DNA of 64,000 nucleotides from Cloeon dipterum (Eukaryota > Arthropoda > Insecta > Ephemeroptera > Baetidae), in the NCBI RefSeq assembly GCF_949628265.1, contig NC_088789.1, positions 19,833,883 to 19,897,882 on the forward strand. Reading direction: 5' to 3'. Position numbers and translations under genes: made by a program. The notes under the pieces are model-generated. The model had not been told where the DNA came from, searched no databases, and saw only the letters and a list, made by a program, of their open reading frames with translations. Position 1 is the first letter of the stretch, and the number at the start of each line of letters is the position of its first letter. This document shows, in pieces, positions 34,292 to 46,485 of this stretch.

Positions 34292-36577
34292 AAAAAAATA
34301 TCAATCAGATATATTACAGTAAATTTATGTTATTTTTGAGATTACAAGTCTGTCCAAGTTACTTAAGCCAAAACTGTTCAAAGTCACCAACCAATGGCAC
34401 TACTCACGATTTTGAAACACTTTTGCTACGATTTACGGCTCTAGCCTGCTGTTACATATTAATTTTGAACGTAAAATAATTTATTTAGACCAAAAATCGG
34501 TTCAGCTAATCGCTGAAGAAACGTAAAAAGCCATTTTTATAATAAACGGCAATGCCTTAAAAATATTAAGTAACCGGTGGCACCATCTATTGGTGGATTT
34601 GAACACAAAGAGGCTTATGCAAATGATGAGTTCAGGAGAATAATCGGCTTGTGCTCACTCAGTAATGTGAAGATCACATCTCAAAAATAGCGCTTACAAA
34701 ATGTCTTAGAACTACACAAAATAGAGGATAGGAGCAATCTTTAAACTCAACATATAAATTTACTTTTGATAGAATTCAAGCAGCATCAAAACTCTCTACC
34801 TTATTGAAATTATCAATTTCGAACATTTGATATTCTGGGTGATACCCTCATTTTGCTTTTTCCTTAATTAACGCCGGTATGAAAGGAAAGAGAGATCGAT
34901 TGCTCGCAGTTGCCAGAGGCTGATGAGGCAGAAGTGACAGCAAAGGCTGCCGTTTGAATATAAAACAGCGGTTGTTTGATTGGTATGTATGCTTTCGCCA
35001 GTCAGTCAAATCCTTTGATGGTTGCCACGGCTGCATTGTGATGCCAAATGAGGCTTTTTGAAGTCGGGAATGAATGTAGGCGCACCACACACTGTTTGCT
35101 TTTCCAAAACTCTGAGCAGTGGACCCTCGATCATCAATGGCTCTGCGAATTTAAATGCGATTGGCTGATAAATGCGGCGATTTATTTGCTCTTCGTTTTC
35201 TAAAGAAGCAGACCTCTTGCTTCTCCTTCAAATCCGCTTCAAGTGCTTGCCATAATGATGCCCATTTTCCGCTTAAACAAACTGTGCATCGCATTCTGAG
35301 GTCTGTTTAAATAACTGATCCGAGTTGAACGGCTAGTCATATTTTGCGATCGAACGATCCCTCTCGCTGTTTTTATTGTGAAGAGTACGGTTTTTACAAG
35401 TAAAAAGCGTCGCGCGCCAGATAAAAAGGGCCGTAAATTTATTGCTCTGTCGGGATTACACAGCAGCCGCCGCGCCATGCAGCTTTTTATCTCGAGTGTA
35501 AAAACTTAAAGGCGCCTCTTGATGAGCGGCGAAACAATTTATTAACTTTCGGCATAATTGAGATCCGAGAGATGGAGTCTTCATTCAATTTATGGCTCTA
35601 AATTAACGCGCTGGAAGCACTTAGTTTGCATTTTTATAAATATTTTAACCCTTCTCTTTAGCAGAGTTCTCTGAGGCCACTAAAAAAACGTAAATATAAA
35701 AGCACGAAGACTTTGCAATCCAGGAGTGCTTGCAAATATTGAAATTTGAACCATCGAGTTTATTTGACTTGCAAACTAATTACTTTTTTCGGAGTCATAT
35801 ATTATGCCCATGAAAGGTATTAAGTTTTAGCAGGGGTCTGAGGCGCTTGATGATTTTCTTTTTATTGAATCTAGGCCCTTTTTGAGCGACGAGTCCATTG
35901 AAAAATCACAACTTTCCCAAATTTGCGGGTTTTACAAACACTCCAATTTCGAGTTATGGAATTTCCGAGTTTTCTCCAAATAGGTTTGAACAAACATTCG
36001 GACACCGTTCAACCCGTCTCATCAATTGGGAAAACTTTTTATTAAAAAAAGAAACTACAAAATTGTTGCTTTTTAGGGGTTTCAATAAAAAAAGCTTACA
36101 AGCCCAAATCTCAGCTTCTAATAGCCAAATTATCAAAAGCCACACACAGCTAGACTAGTTCCAATCTCCCTTAGATAGCCGAAATAGTCTTAAGATGTCA
36201 ACCCTTCAACCCCCTTTTTGCTCTGTAACTAAGAAACTTAAAATTTTACAATTTGAATTTGTTGCCCTTTGAATTCTGCTGCACTTCGGAATATTTAGTG
36301 ATTATAACGCTGAAACTACTCATATCAGCACGTATAATGGCATGCGTCTCTTGGAGCCCGAGATTTATTTGGCACAATGTTTTTTATTAAGCGTGTTTCC
36401 AAAACAAAACCAATTTTTCACCAAATCTTAGCTTCTAACCGACCATCAGATCAACAAAAACTGCACCCCGCTCGAATCTTCATGACACTCTCTTGACAGC
36501 TGAAGAGATTTGGACAGAATTACCGAGTTAAATAATTAAAATCAAAATTTTTGTGCTGATCGAAAAAAAACTTTACT

Positions 36578-36617
36578 TGTGTTATTGTGATATTGTGTTA
36601 TTGTGTTATTGTGATTT
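36578..36617. repeat. octanucleotide tandem repeat, five units
   Basis: The units are TTGTGTTA or TTGTGATA, five in a row, the last one truncated into TTGTGATT. Confidence 0.85.
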
Positions 36618-37586
36618 TATGACATTTCGGATATTTCATAACAAAGAGTAAAAACTTAGTCCCGATTTTAGTCTGATCCATTTTAACACCGAATTCAACG
36701 AGAGAACGATTCGCACAAATTCAAATGATTTTCTCGCACAGCAGTTTCCCTTTTGCAGCAATTCTAGTCGTCTCTGTCGTGACAATCGCAATGTAAACTT
36801 AATTTGTTGCGAGGCAGAAAAGCAGAGAAAGTGGCCCGAGGGAAAAATCCGGCGGCAACGAGTGTCCGATGAGAAACAAATTCGCCATCTGCTCTTGACA
36901 CATTTTCGGAAAGAGAAGCGTCTGAGGCAGCTCTCTTTCTTCCGCGCGACTGTGGCCAAATTTATTTCGCAAAGGGACAAAGAGAAAATTGTCGCACACA
37001 CACACACTACATATATCGGGCCCGGCAACAAAGTTTTGTTTCGCTATTCTCCGCGCCGCCAACGACGACGACAACGAAGACGACGAGTGGTGCGGAGAGT
37101 GTGTACGTGGGTATTTTTCAACATCATGTTGCTTCTTCCTCGTTTTATTGCCTTGTTTCTCGCCGTAGCGCGTGCTTATTAAAAGATACGACGAGGGACA
37201 CGCTCCGCGAGTATGTAATTTATCGCACTTGAGGGACAGTGATGGAGATGAAATTGCTCATTCTCTTTGGATAACGCGATTATAACTTTTCCTCATCTGA
37301 ATGATATAATGTGCCCCATATTTCTGCCGGCACTGCTGTTTTATGCTCGCTTTTTATGTTTCACCTAAATGCATTACAACTTGTACAACAGCCATGAAAA
37401 ACTCAGGGCTTTTATTACACTTAATGCGAACACATGGCATTCGGGTCTAACGTTGTGCCAAAAAATCTTCCAGAGAGCGAATTCAAAAGCAAGAAAAACT
37501 TATTTATATACACTCCTATATTAGGATTACTGCTTTTTTATTCAAATGGCGCACGGAAAATGCTCCAAGTGACGCATTATTATCCC

Positions 37587-38157
37587 TAGGGTTGGGAATT
37601 CTGTACATCTGAGTTTTATTAAAGCTTCAAATGAGCTCAAATTAAAAGACGTTTTAGCCTCACTTCCACCGTCCTAATTTTAATGTGTTAAATTGTCCTA
37701 CAATTCATCTTAAAACCTAAACCTTGCTCAAAATCGTAGAGAAATGCTATGAAATTTTGACACATGTCATGAGACAACTTTTAAGCAGTTTCAAAATTCA
37801 CTAAATTCGAAAATCCCGATCTCATACCAATATTTTTGTTCAGAAACCAAAATAAACAGCAGTGACCTCGACCAGAGACTTCAAATTTGGTGTTTGTTTG
37901 ATCGGTGTCAGCGAGAGGAATTCAAACCTCGCTTTTTTAAAATAGCTATACGATACTGAGGTCTTAAAGTTTTCCAAAATTGTCCTGTAAAACCCACGAA
38001 ACAAATATTTTGTCAAATAATAATGAATGGCGCAAAATCTTCTAATAAAGACTGATTTCTGGCCGATTTTTCATGAACTCCTCCAACCCGTGACATTTCG
38101 TCCCGTCTAAATTGGCACCAAAAATAAGTTGAAAATCGACTAAAAATCCCAGCCCTG
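37587..38157. mobile_element. non-autonomous DNA transposon with short inverted ends
   Basis: The left end is TAGGGTTGGGA and the right end TCCCAGCCCTG, giving inverted repeats that match at 9 of 11 positions. The flanks ATTATCCC (37,579-37,586) and ATTATCTG (38,158-38,165) match at 6 of 8 and may be a decayed 8-bp target duplication. The ends resemble the CAGGG start common in hAT elements. No transposase frame is present, so this is a 571-bp internally deleted or MITE-type copy related to the 14,605 element. Confidence 0.55.
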
Positions 38158-38819
38158 ATTATCTGCACAACAGACGATACATTGTTGACTAAAAGCTCGC
38201 CAGAGAAGCCAGCGTAGCGTCCTTTTCGTCTATTACGTCGTGTCCTTTCCGCAACAGGTAACGGGGATTTTCCGGCCCCGTGCCCCACCTCCCTGACAGC
38301 CACAAAAAAAACCGGCGAGATGGATTCGATTTTTCTGCGAGTTTGATTTCCCCTGAGCGCAAGTCACGAGCGTTGAGTCGAACACGCCGAATGTGTTGAG
38401 GAGCAGTTTCCGAAGCCTCGATGCCAGCCAAGCGGCGTCGATTTGCACCACGGAATCACTCGCTCCCTGGTGGCACTGTTTTGGCCAAAATTCACGCATA
38501 TCGCACGATCGAGCAAGAGCGTTCACACGCGCGCGGATTTCTCTCCAGGTGATTGAGTTGAGAGTCTCTGTGGTGAAAAGAGGCATGTGGCAATTCCGAA
38601 ATATCTGCTTTTACGCATGCATCAATTTGTTTGGTAGAGGGAAAATAGCATTCCAATATTGAATCTGGCCATTTTTCTAAAAGCATGGAATAACACGATA
38701 CATTTTTTGTTTCATTTATGCGAAATTTGAAGGACTGAAAAGGGCTGCATGTTTTAAATATTCATGGTACGTGTGCTACTTCAAAAACCAAAACAAAAAA
38801 ACCGCCTGGTCCTATATTA

Positions 38820-39140
38820 AACAAATATCCTGACTTGTGCACTTTTTTGGCCTATGTAAGTTGGTCGTATGAAAATAAAATTGATTCAGCCTTAGGGATT
38901 CATATGCCTGTGCAACTTCTCGTATCTCAAATCTGATTGTCAGCGACCCTTCCGCAGCGGCCTTGTAGCAAAATTTGCGGTGGCCTAAAGACCAGAAACT
39001 TTCGACATGTGCGGTTGCGACCGGACACCACAAACTCATCCCACCTGCGACCATGAGGATTCCCGACCATCCGGACTGTGCACTGCCAACCAACAAACTG
39101 TCACAAAATGTAAACTTTTGATCATATATAAACAACTGCA
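38820..39140 (-). other. possible exon(s) of unknown gene, minus strand
   Basis: A 109-codon minus-strand frame (38,812-39,141) and an overlapping one starting after a TTTTGTGACAG acceptor-like site (FVGWQCTVRMVGNPHGRRW...) are both open. Base composition is more balanced than in the flanks. A TATA-like TATATAAAC is at 39,125. I cannot decide on a frame or a function. Confidence 0.2.
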
Positions 39141-39403
39141 CTACATAATTAATTTAACTGAAATAGTTATAATTGGAAAATTTCCAAAACAATTAATGTA
39201 ACTGATCTATGATATTTAATATTTTTAAAAGAATTTATTACACAAACTAAAAACACTTTTGTGCATAGATTCCTCTTCTACCAAATATTGAGCGGATGAT
39301 AACATTACTTGTTGTTTCCGCAAAAATCCGTGCTGCACACCACGGCTTTTGATGTTTACTTCCTGAGCCAATATTTCGATGCTGGCCGTTTTCAGTTCGT
39401 GTA

Positions 39404-41187
39404 ATGGCTTCGAAACAAAATGATAAAATTATACGTTTGGCTCATGACGGTAAGAGTTACTATAGGAATTGCTACTTTTCGATTTTTAATAGATAAACAG
39501 TTTCACGCTTTCTACGCATACAGCCTAAAGGATGAATCGATTTTGGCAACATCGCAAACCAGAAGTACAAATAATTATTGAGCCTATTAATTTATTACAT
39601 TTTTTGCTCCAAAAGAAAATTTAATTCGGCACTGTATTTATGATTGTCTTGGTCTTGCCAACAAAGCGACTAACAATAAGTCGTGCAAATATAATTCAAG
39701 AACTGGCATAGCTCGTAAGTTGAGAGAGCAAATTTTTATAAATTAATTCAATTAAAATTTTGGACTTTCCCTTTAAAGCATCTAGCAAGAATTGCACATC
39801 AGAGTTCAAACCTTTAATAAAGAACAAAGTACTCACGTGCAATGCCTTTGATGGATTATTATTAAATCCGCAAGCTGCTTTGTGCGATTATGTTTTCTTT
39901 GGCGCGCCGATCCTTTTCAATAAAGCCACCAGTGACGTGACAGTAATCGAGAAAAGCGTACCTGGTAACAAAATTGTGTTTAGAATTAAAAATACATTTT
40001 CCTAGCAGATTTTCAGATTTACAGGCTAATATTGACAGAGCAAAAGCAATGGGCATTTCTTGTGCGATGGGATTTGGCGAGTACATGAGCAGTACCGGCA
40101 TTGTTGGCGATACTTTGGACAAAATTTCGCAAAATGCAAACTTGACGAAAAAATTTGTGAGTCAGTTGAGAGGTATTGTGGACAGATTCAAATTGGATGG
40201 CATGATGATAATGTGGATGCTACCCTCTTGTCCGGCTGTAAAAGATTTTCCGTTTGGAGACAAGGAATAATTTTTTTATCACAGGGTGTCTGTGGGATGC
40301 AGAGTGCAAAAGACAAAAATAATGCAAGAGGGAAGCTCGTCGCCTTTTTCAATGAACTGAACAACAGTATGGAGGGGAAAAAGGTCTTTATCTACCTCAT
40401 GTTGCACATGCCATCAGCGTACAGTTATTTGGGTAAAGTTCAAGCTGATTTTAATTTTATTATTAATTTAAAATTCATCTACAAGGCAACTACTTCAGTG
40501 AAATAATTAAATGGGTAGATTATATCATTATTGAAACTCACGAATTACGGGAACCTAACGGATTTACACATTCCCCACGGAAACTGGTAAGTATTAAGCT
40601 CTTGTTATTGAACTATTTTTTTGTATAAAATAATTTACAGATCGAGTGGATAAATGGTTTTGCACAGTTTGTGAACAATGATTATCAAGTTCTGAGAAGA
40701 TTAATTTTCACCCTTGCGAGTTCCTCTGCTTCGTACAACGTAAAGGATCCAAAAAAGGAGATCTCAAAATCGAATGGCAGGGCTTCTATTACATATGACG
40801 AGGTAAATTAAACGCAGTGAACGAATGAGTCGTCTTAACAATATTTGTAGATCTGTCAGAAATATAAAAACAACAAAAATTGGGTTGTGGAGTATGACTC
40901 GACTGCAATGCAGTACGTTGGATACGACGGAAAAACTTGGGTTTCGTTTGATGAGTACACTAGCATCCAGACAAAAGTAATATTGTGATTTACGAATATC
41001 ATTGATTAATTGCGAACTTCATCAGGTTGATTACCTTTTCGACATTGGAGGAGCAGGATTACATGCATACGTTAATTATGGTGATTATAATACTAATTGT
41101 GGCTGTGAAAAGTTGCATTATTTGAGGGTGCTGTCAGAAATGTTGAAGGGCGGTGAATGCTCGATTAATTTATGCAAATGGTATTAA
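39404..41187 (+). CDS. GH18 chitinase-like protein, predicted catalytically inactive
   Basis: Member of the glycoside hydrolase 18 TIM-barrel family, probably a carbohydrate-binding pseudoenzyme. Well-supported exons, all in phase: 39779-39957, 40025-40237, 40285-40432, 40486-40586, 40641-40802, 40851-40976, 41026-41187. Family landmarks are FVSQLRGIVDRFKLDG at the barrel's fourth strand, IIKWVDYIIIETHE in the position of the family's Met-Tyr-Asp strand, MQYVGYDGKTWVSFDEYTSI and the final FDIGGAGLHAYVNYGDYNTNCG. In active enzymes the fourth strand reads DGxDxDxE; here it is LDGMMIMWMLP, so the two Asp and the proton-donor Glu are all Met. The N terminus is less sure: exons 39404-39449, 39493-39564 and 39616-39714 join in phase (435 aa in total), but begin MASKQNDKIIRLAH with no signal peptide and use a weak donor. 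A true secreted start may have been missed. The polyadenylation signal is at 41,193-41,198. Confidence 0.82.
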
Positions 41188-41199
41188 AAAGAAATAAAA

Positions 41200-44100
41200 T
41201 AAATCTGCATCTATTCAGAAACTAAAAGGGTATAAATTAATGTAGTATGTATTACACAAAAAAATCCTCCGTTTTACAAAGGACATTTGTTAAATTCGAG
41301 CAAAATGACAGGCAATAAATCAATTCATCGTGCACATTTTATACTAGAAATGTGAAATGTATCTTTCATCACTACCGCAGTAGACAATGTGGCCGGATAT
41401 TGGTTAAACTTGGCGCAAGTTGGTTACCGCAGGCGCGAATTCAAAGGGAGCGAGGGTGACAAGAAGGGAAGACAAGAAGTGTAGCCCGTCGTGAATGAAA
41501 GCCACCCTGGCTGCGTGTCATCAAACGCACCCCGACGATCCACGAGGGTGCTCAATCTGCGACTGGTGCACCGAGGGTCGGTCGTTCGGTCTCGGCTCTG
41601 ATGCTCTCGACAGCGGCAAGGGGCCGACGCTTTTGTGCAGCGGCCAACAATGGGCGCATAACTCTCGAACTTTGGCCTCTCGGCGGCGGCGGGGGAAGGT
41701 GAGCAAAGTGGGCCAGCCGCGCAGCGCATACTTTAGCAAGTGCCCCGATATTAAGAGAGTGCGTGCGGTCTTTGTTGCCGAGAAACAAAAGCGTGCAGGA
41801 AGAACTAGTCGACACGCTGATTAGCGAGAGTGATGCCGGCAATTTAGCTGATTGCCCCAATTCTGCAGCGTTGGCTAAAATTCCTGCTGATTTTTTCAGG
41901 GTTATTTGCATAATAGTACTACCGTATGATTTTTTCCACGGCTGGATATTCGGCGAAAAAACAGCAAGCAAGTGCAATAAATTTTTTAGAGCGGAGGAGC
42001 CCTGTAAAATTCTACAAAAAATATTTACCTTTGCCACAATGCTTTGATAATTGGAAAAAAGATAAATTTTCCGCGGGTGCCGTTTAAATTCCTGAGAAAA
42101 TCGGTTCCAAAGTTTCCATACTAACCAAGCGCCTATGGAAACTCATGATTTATATTTCGCCAGAAAGGAAGTTTAGCTCATAATTCGCATGTCAATGGAA
42201 AGATTGCAACGTTTTCGGCAACTTTTCATAAAAAAGCAAAAAAAAGCTAGAAAGGTCCATTTTTCCTAAACTAAACGTTAGAAAATATTTTAATTTTCAT
42301 CAATAAAATGTCCTGAAAAGTTCTAATTGTAAGAGGCTAGAGGATATTTTAAAAAAGGTCAAAAATTTATTTTTTAGTGAAAATTATGACATGAAAATTC
42401 ATAATCTAAGTTTTAAACTACTCTAATAACTATAAGTGTATAATATAGTAAATAAAAAAGTCAAGTGGCATAAATGTTGGCAGTTAAATTACTAAAAGAA
42501 TGTAATCAAGTTATAAAACAAAGTATCAGCTTTTGTAAATAAATTTGATAAGTATAAACGTCACTGACACTGTTATCAAATTATGCCTAAATAAAGATAA
42601 TGCATTTTCCCTTCTGACTGCGGTGTAAAGTGAGACAAAAATGGGTATTTTTTAATATTAGTTTTATAGGGGTGAGCAAGAAACTCTAAATTTTAAAATC
42701 AAAGCAAAACAAAATTTCCAATGGTGAAAAAGGGGGATTTCAGATTTCAATTACTCCACAAAGCGTCACAAAAAGTCCGGCTACTCTCGGAAAACCTGTG
42801 GACAGTGTTTTAGCCAATTGTCCACTGGTGGATTTTTGAGTTTGATTAACATTTCAGGCAAAGTGATTTATGCAGGGGCTTGTATTTCTCCTAAGGTTTA
42901 TAATCCGAGGGGGCACACGCATCCGCAATCGAGCAGAGCCAGACGTCCCGGTGGGCAGCCACACGCGCACACCTATATCTGGGCAAAACGCCGAATTTGG
43001 TATGCTCCATTAAACTTTGGCGTGTGGCACACTTGAGACCGTCGGTTTCGCAAAGCTTTTAAGGGGTGCAACCCCCGAAACTTGATTCTCAGCTCAGCAG
43101 AATCCATCCCGCCGTCGAAAACGACCTTGTTTACTGATGGCGTTGCGAAAGCGGCTCTCAGCACGTGGCCTATTTCCGCAGAATTCAGCTTCTGGCGCTA
43201 TGGCAGGTGCGACTCTCGACGCAGTCCGAATTTCCTCTCCTTTTATTTTGCTGTTGCGGAAAGTATGAGAGCCGAAAGATGCCTGTTGGCTCATCTTCAC
43301 GCAAGCGAAATTGCGAAACGGTTTTTGTCTTGCGGGCGAAAAAGTAGTTTGGCACTTGGCAGCAGATGCGCGTTTTCGCGTTTATAGCGCTTGGCGAGCG
43401 CCGGAAATGCTTTTTAAGTCAAGACTTCTGAAGATAACTGGATTTAAGCTGCTAGATCGAAGAGCGTTTCACACCTTTTTATTCACTGCATGCTCAAAAT
43501 GATAAATAAGAATAAAAAAGAGAAAGGAACACAGACCGGCTTAGCAGCGAGTTCTGTCGAGTGGCTTTGCGCCTTTTATTAAACTCAGTCAACCTTTCTT
43601 TTGCTCGTCTCGCTCTCTCAACTCCAGCCAGATGAAACACACATGACGGCAGCCAAAGACTCGCTGGACCTTTGTGCTCGGCTTCCCTTGTTAGCTTTTA
43701 CCCGATATATTCACCCCAGCAGGCCCCTTCTGCAATTTTTTCTCTGTCGTCGTCAATGGCTGGGAAAAGAGAGCGAAGAGCAGCAGGGAACGAGTCTTCT
43801 GCACAAATTATTTTATGCAGTAATTTTGGGGTGGCATACTTTGTCTGAAAAGAATTTGTTCGAAATAAATGCTTCGAAATTTGTGCAAAATGTTGGAAAA
43901 TGACTGGAATTTTTCCGACAGTAATTAATCCAAAGACAAAAATGGAATTCATCCGAAAATGTATTTTGTGTGTAATGGACTTGATTTTTGATTAATTATG
44001 TAATTGACGTAAATTTTCCAGTCATTTGTCCAGAATTTCGAATTGTTGTCGAAAATAATCAAAAATTAAATTTTCTTTTCACTATTTTTATAAAAGAATC

Positions 44101-45170
44101 AACAACTATGTATGAAAATTGTTAAGAAAAGTGTGCAGAACTTTCGAAATTGGCTTCGGAACCGTATAAAATTACCAACCCACGATTTGCAGAGATTCAA
44201 CGGAATTAATTGAAGTCATTAAATTTAATAATGATGCAATTACGGGCCCAATCACAAAGGACAAATTTCAGCCTTGGCAAGAAACTCGTTTACTCGAAAA
44301 TCAGCATCAAAGAGACTTGCGTACCGGAATAACAAGGTACAAATAATAACAAAACAGGCCTGCCTGCTCACCCGATTAAGCTTGAATTGTTTAGTCAAAG
44401 CAAATGAGGCATCCAATGGAGCCTCTAATTGAACTGCGCGAGTTTAGGGGGCTGCGAGAGGACGAAAATGCTGTTTACACGCCGCACGACTCTTGACATT
44501 ATTAATCACCGTAGGAGGCGCCAATCGAAACCGCAATCATGTCGAATAGGTATATCCGCAATTGTTCTGCGCGTATATGCCGGAAATTCAGTCTGCACTC
44601 TGCGCTGTTGGAGCATTGAAATGGATGTTTGCTTAGGATGTTGGATTAGTTGTGTGCGCGAAGCCGGCTGCTCATGCAAATGGGCATTTGGGTCAATGCG
44701 CCAGCCGCGCCGCTATTATTAAACATCCAGAAAGTCAGCTAACAAAGTGGAAAATGAACCTAGCCGTTGCAGATGCTGTGAATTGTCTCCCTCTAGACGC
44801 ACCATGGCAATTAATTATGAAATTAATTGCGCTAAGAGCATTGCTATAAGCCGCTGCAATACTCTCCAGATTAATCCTAGAGACCTCGATCTGTATATGC
44901 CACTTATTGATGTAGGCAGCAAGAGGATACATATTAAATTATAAGCAGAGTGTCTTTCTTAATTAGTATTTAGTAAAAGGTATGGTATTTTTGTCTTGTT
45001 CCAGGAATTTATTGAGTAAATTGGTAAGAATTTACAGGTGCATACAGTCTCTCAAAAACTAATCAAAAACCATACAAAAAATTAGTCAACAATATTCTCC
45101 AGAAAATTGAACGATTTAGAGAGAATTTTAGGTTATTATTTTAAAGTTAATATCACTTTTAGTGTAGAAT
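41200..45170. other. intergenic region with GC-rich islands
   Basis: No supported gene. GC-richer, CpG-containing islands lie at about 41,410-41,830, 42,880-43,400 and 44,420-44,760. Overlapping open frames on both strands in these islands (for example 41,552-42,037 minus, 161 codons) have no domain or splice logic. A dispersed repeat copy is at 42,060-42,235. Confidence 0.5.
42060..42235 (+). repeat. dispersed repeat family R2, copy 2
   Basis: It contains TTTAAATTCCTGAGAAAATCGGTTCCAAAGTTT, then AAACTCATGATTTATATTTCGCC and TTTAGCTCATAATTCGCA. The last two blocks match 16,940-17,045. The first block, read on the other strand, matches 1,250-1,345 and 18,050-18,140. Confidence 0.6.
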
Positions 45171-45182
45171 CTTAAAACGGCA

Positions 45183-45655
45183 TTGATCGGATCGTGCTCA
45201 TTAGATGCCAAATTGAAAATCGGACGCAGACATAACAAATATTCATCTTCGTCTTTAAAATCCAAAATTATAAATTTAATTGAGAAGTTTTTGAATAATA
45301 TGAATGTTAAACGACAATCTATTGACCCAAAATTTTTTGAAACCCCTGCTATGTGTAATTTGGATTGGACTAATACAAATTGTAAAGACAGGGCTATGTT
45401 AACTAGATATTCTTTTCATGGCTATCATTTCCTCGTCTGTTCACATAAATGTTTTCATCTCGAAGTCACCGCTAATTGTAAATGTATTTATTGTGATTCT
45501 TTGCTTTCTAGTATGTACCATTTACTAGACTGTGTCAAAAAACCTTTAACTTTATCACAAGCATTCCGTTATAATAAATAAATTTGTAATTGGCTTTAGT
45601 TGTACACCGATGGTGTCCAATAAAATGAATAAATGAATAATAATAATAATAAATT
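45183..45655 (+). mobile_element. 5'-truncated non-LTR retrotransposon, 3' end
   Basis: The 132-codon frame 45,183-45,581 ends with CIYCDSLLSSMYHLLDC, a C-x2-C-x7-H-x4-C motif as found at the C terminus of ORF2 in R1/Jockey/I-type elements, after a Lys-rich stretch. An AATAAAATGAATAAATG segment and an (AAT)n tail at about 45,630-45,652 complete a typical retroposon 3' end. The reverse transcriptase domain is absent, so it is a dead-on-arrival copy. Confidence 0.65.
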
Positions 45656-45659
45656 TAAT

Positions 45660-46480
45660 TTTTAATACGAATTTGAATGCATCCCTAAAAATGAACTGAA
45701 GTGATGATTTTCTTTAGAAAAATATTTGTTTGTGAATTTGAATTTCATCCAACATCCGGTGCAAAATGAGCTCTTCCACTGAAGCGTGAAATTCATTTGG
45801 GTGCAGTGTCAATAAATTTGTGCTGTACCGTGTTTGCCGTGCAAGCGTTCTGCCTTTGTATCAACACGAAATTAATATACTAGCACGGTGGACATGTTGA
45901 TTATGATTACAAAATCCAGTGTTGCCAGGGTTCAACGCATCGCAAACTTCAATCATAGGCATCACATGAGTAATAAATGGGGCGCATGAATCGGGCTGAG
46001 GTCAGCCTGGATTCCTATTTTGGATCCGATCTCTCAATATGCAAATGTAATTGGCCCAGCAGACAATGCGTGCGATAGTCCCGCCGTATGTACATCTCAA
46101 TTAGCAGACACTGCCGGCGGGGCCGAAGCGCTGGAGCAAACATCGAGCCAGTGGGAGCAATCTAAACTGCATAAGTAATTTGCATGCTAGCGTTTGGTGC
46201 CTGGCTATGCAAAATTAACGCTAACCACATTTTTGCAGAACATTCCCGTTGAAATTGTCGAATAAATTTTGATAAATATTCAATCATTAAATGTGCTTTG
46301 TGCCCGGAGACAGAAATATGCCAATTTTCAGCTAATTTAGTCTGTAATTAAATTAGGCAAGTACAGATAATATTAGTGGACGTTATATGTGCATATTTCG
46401 CAACATAATAATCTCGCTTGTTTTTAATAGATTTTAATATCTTTATTTGAAAGAGGAGCCAAACATAATTCATTAGTTAC
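45660..46480. other. intergenic spacer
   Basis: No gene seen. A GC-richer patch at about 46,020-46,150 carries octamer sites at 46,039 and 46,178. Confidence 0.45.
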
Positions 46481-46485
46481 GATTT

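Larger units (their letters stand above)
34300..38800. other. intergenic, one DNA-transposon remnant and one GC-rich island
   Basis: No supported gene. A GC-richer island lies at about 36,830-37,190, with a (CA)n tract and a run of CGACGA triplets. An octanucleotide tandem array (36,578-36,617) and a short TIR element (37,587-38,157) are listed separately. Open frames at 38,013-38,586 overlap on both strands in a GC-rich patch and lack motifs. Confidence 0.5.

Noticed and set aside
36862..37182. Arg-rich plus-strand ORF
   Set aside because: The Arg run comes from CGACGA triplets in a GC-rich island and the rest has no motif.
41552..42037. 161-codon minus-strand ORF with Ser-rich stretches
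   Set aside because: Opposite-strand frames are equally open and the sequence contains a dispersed-repeat end. No homology motif.
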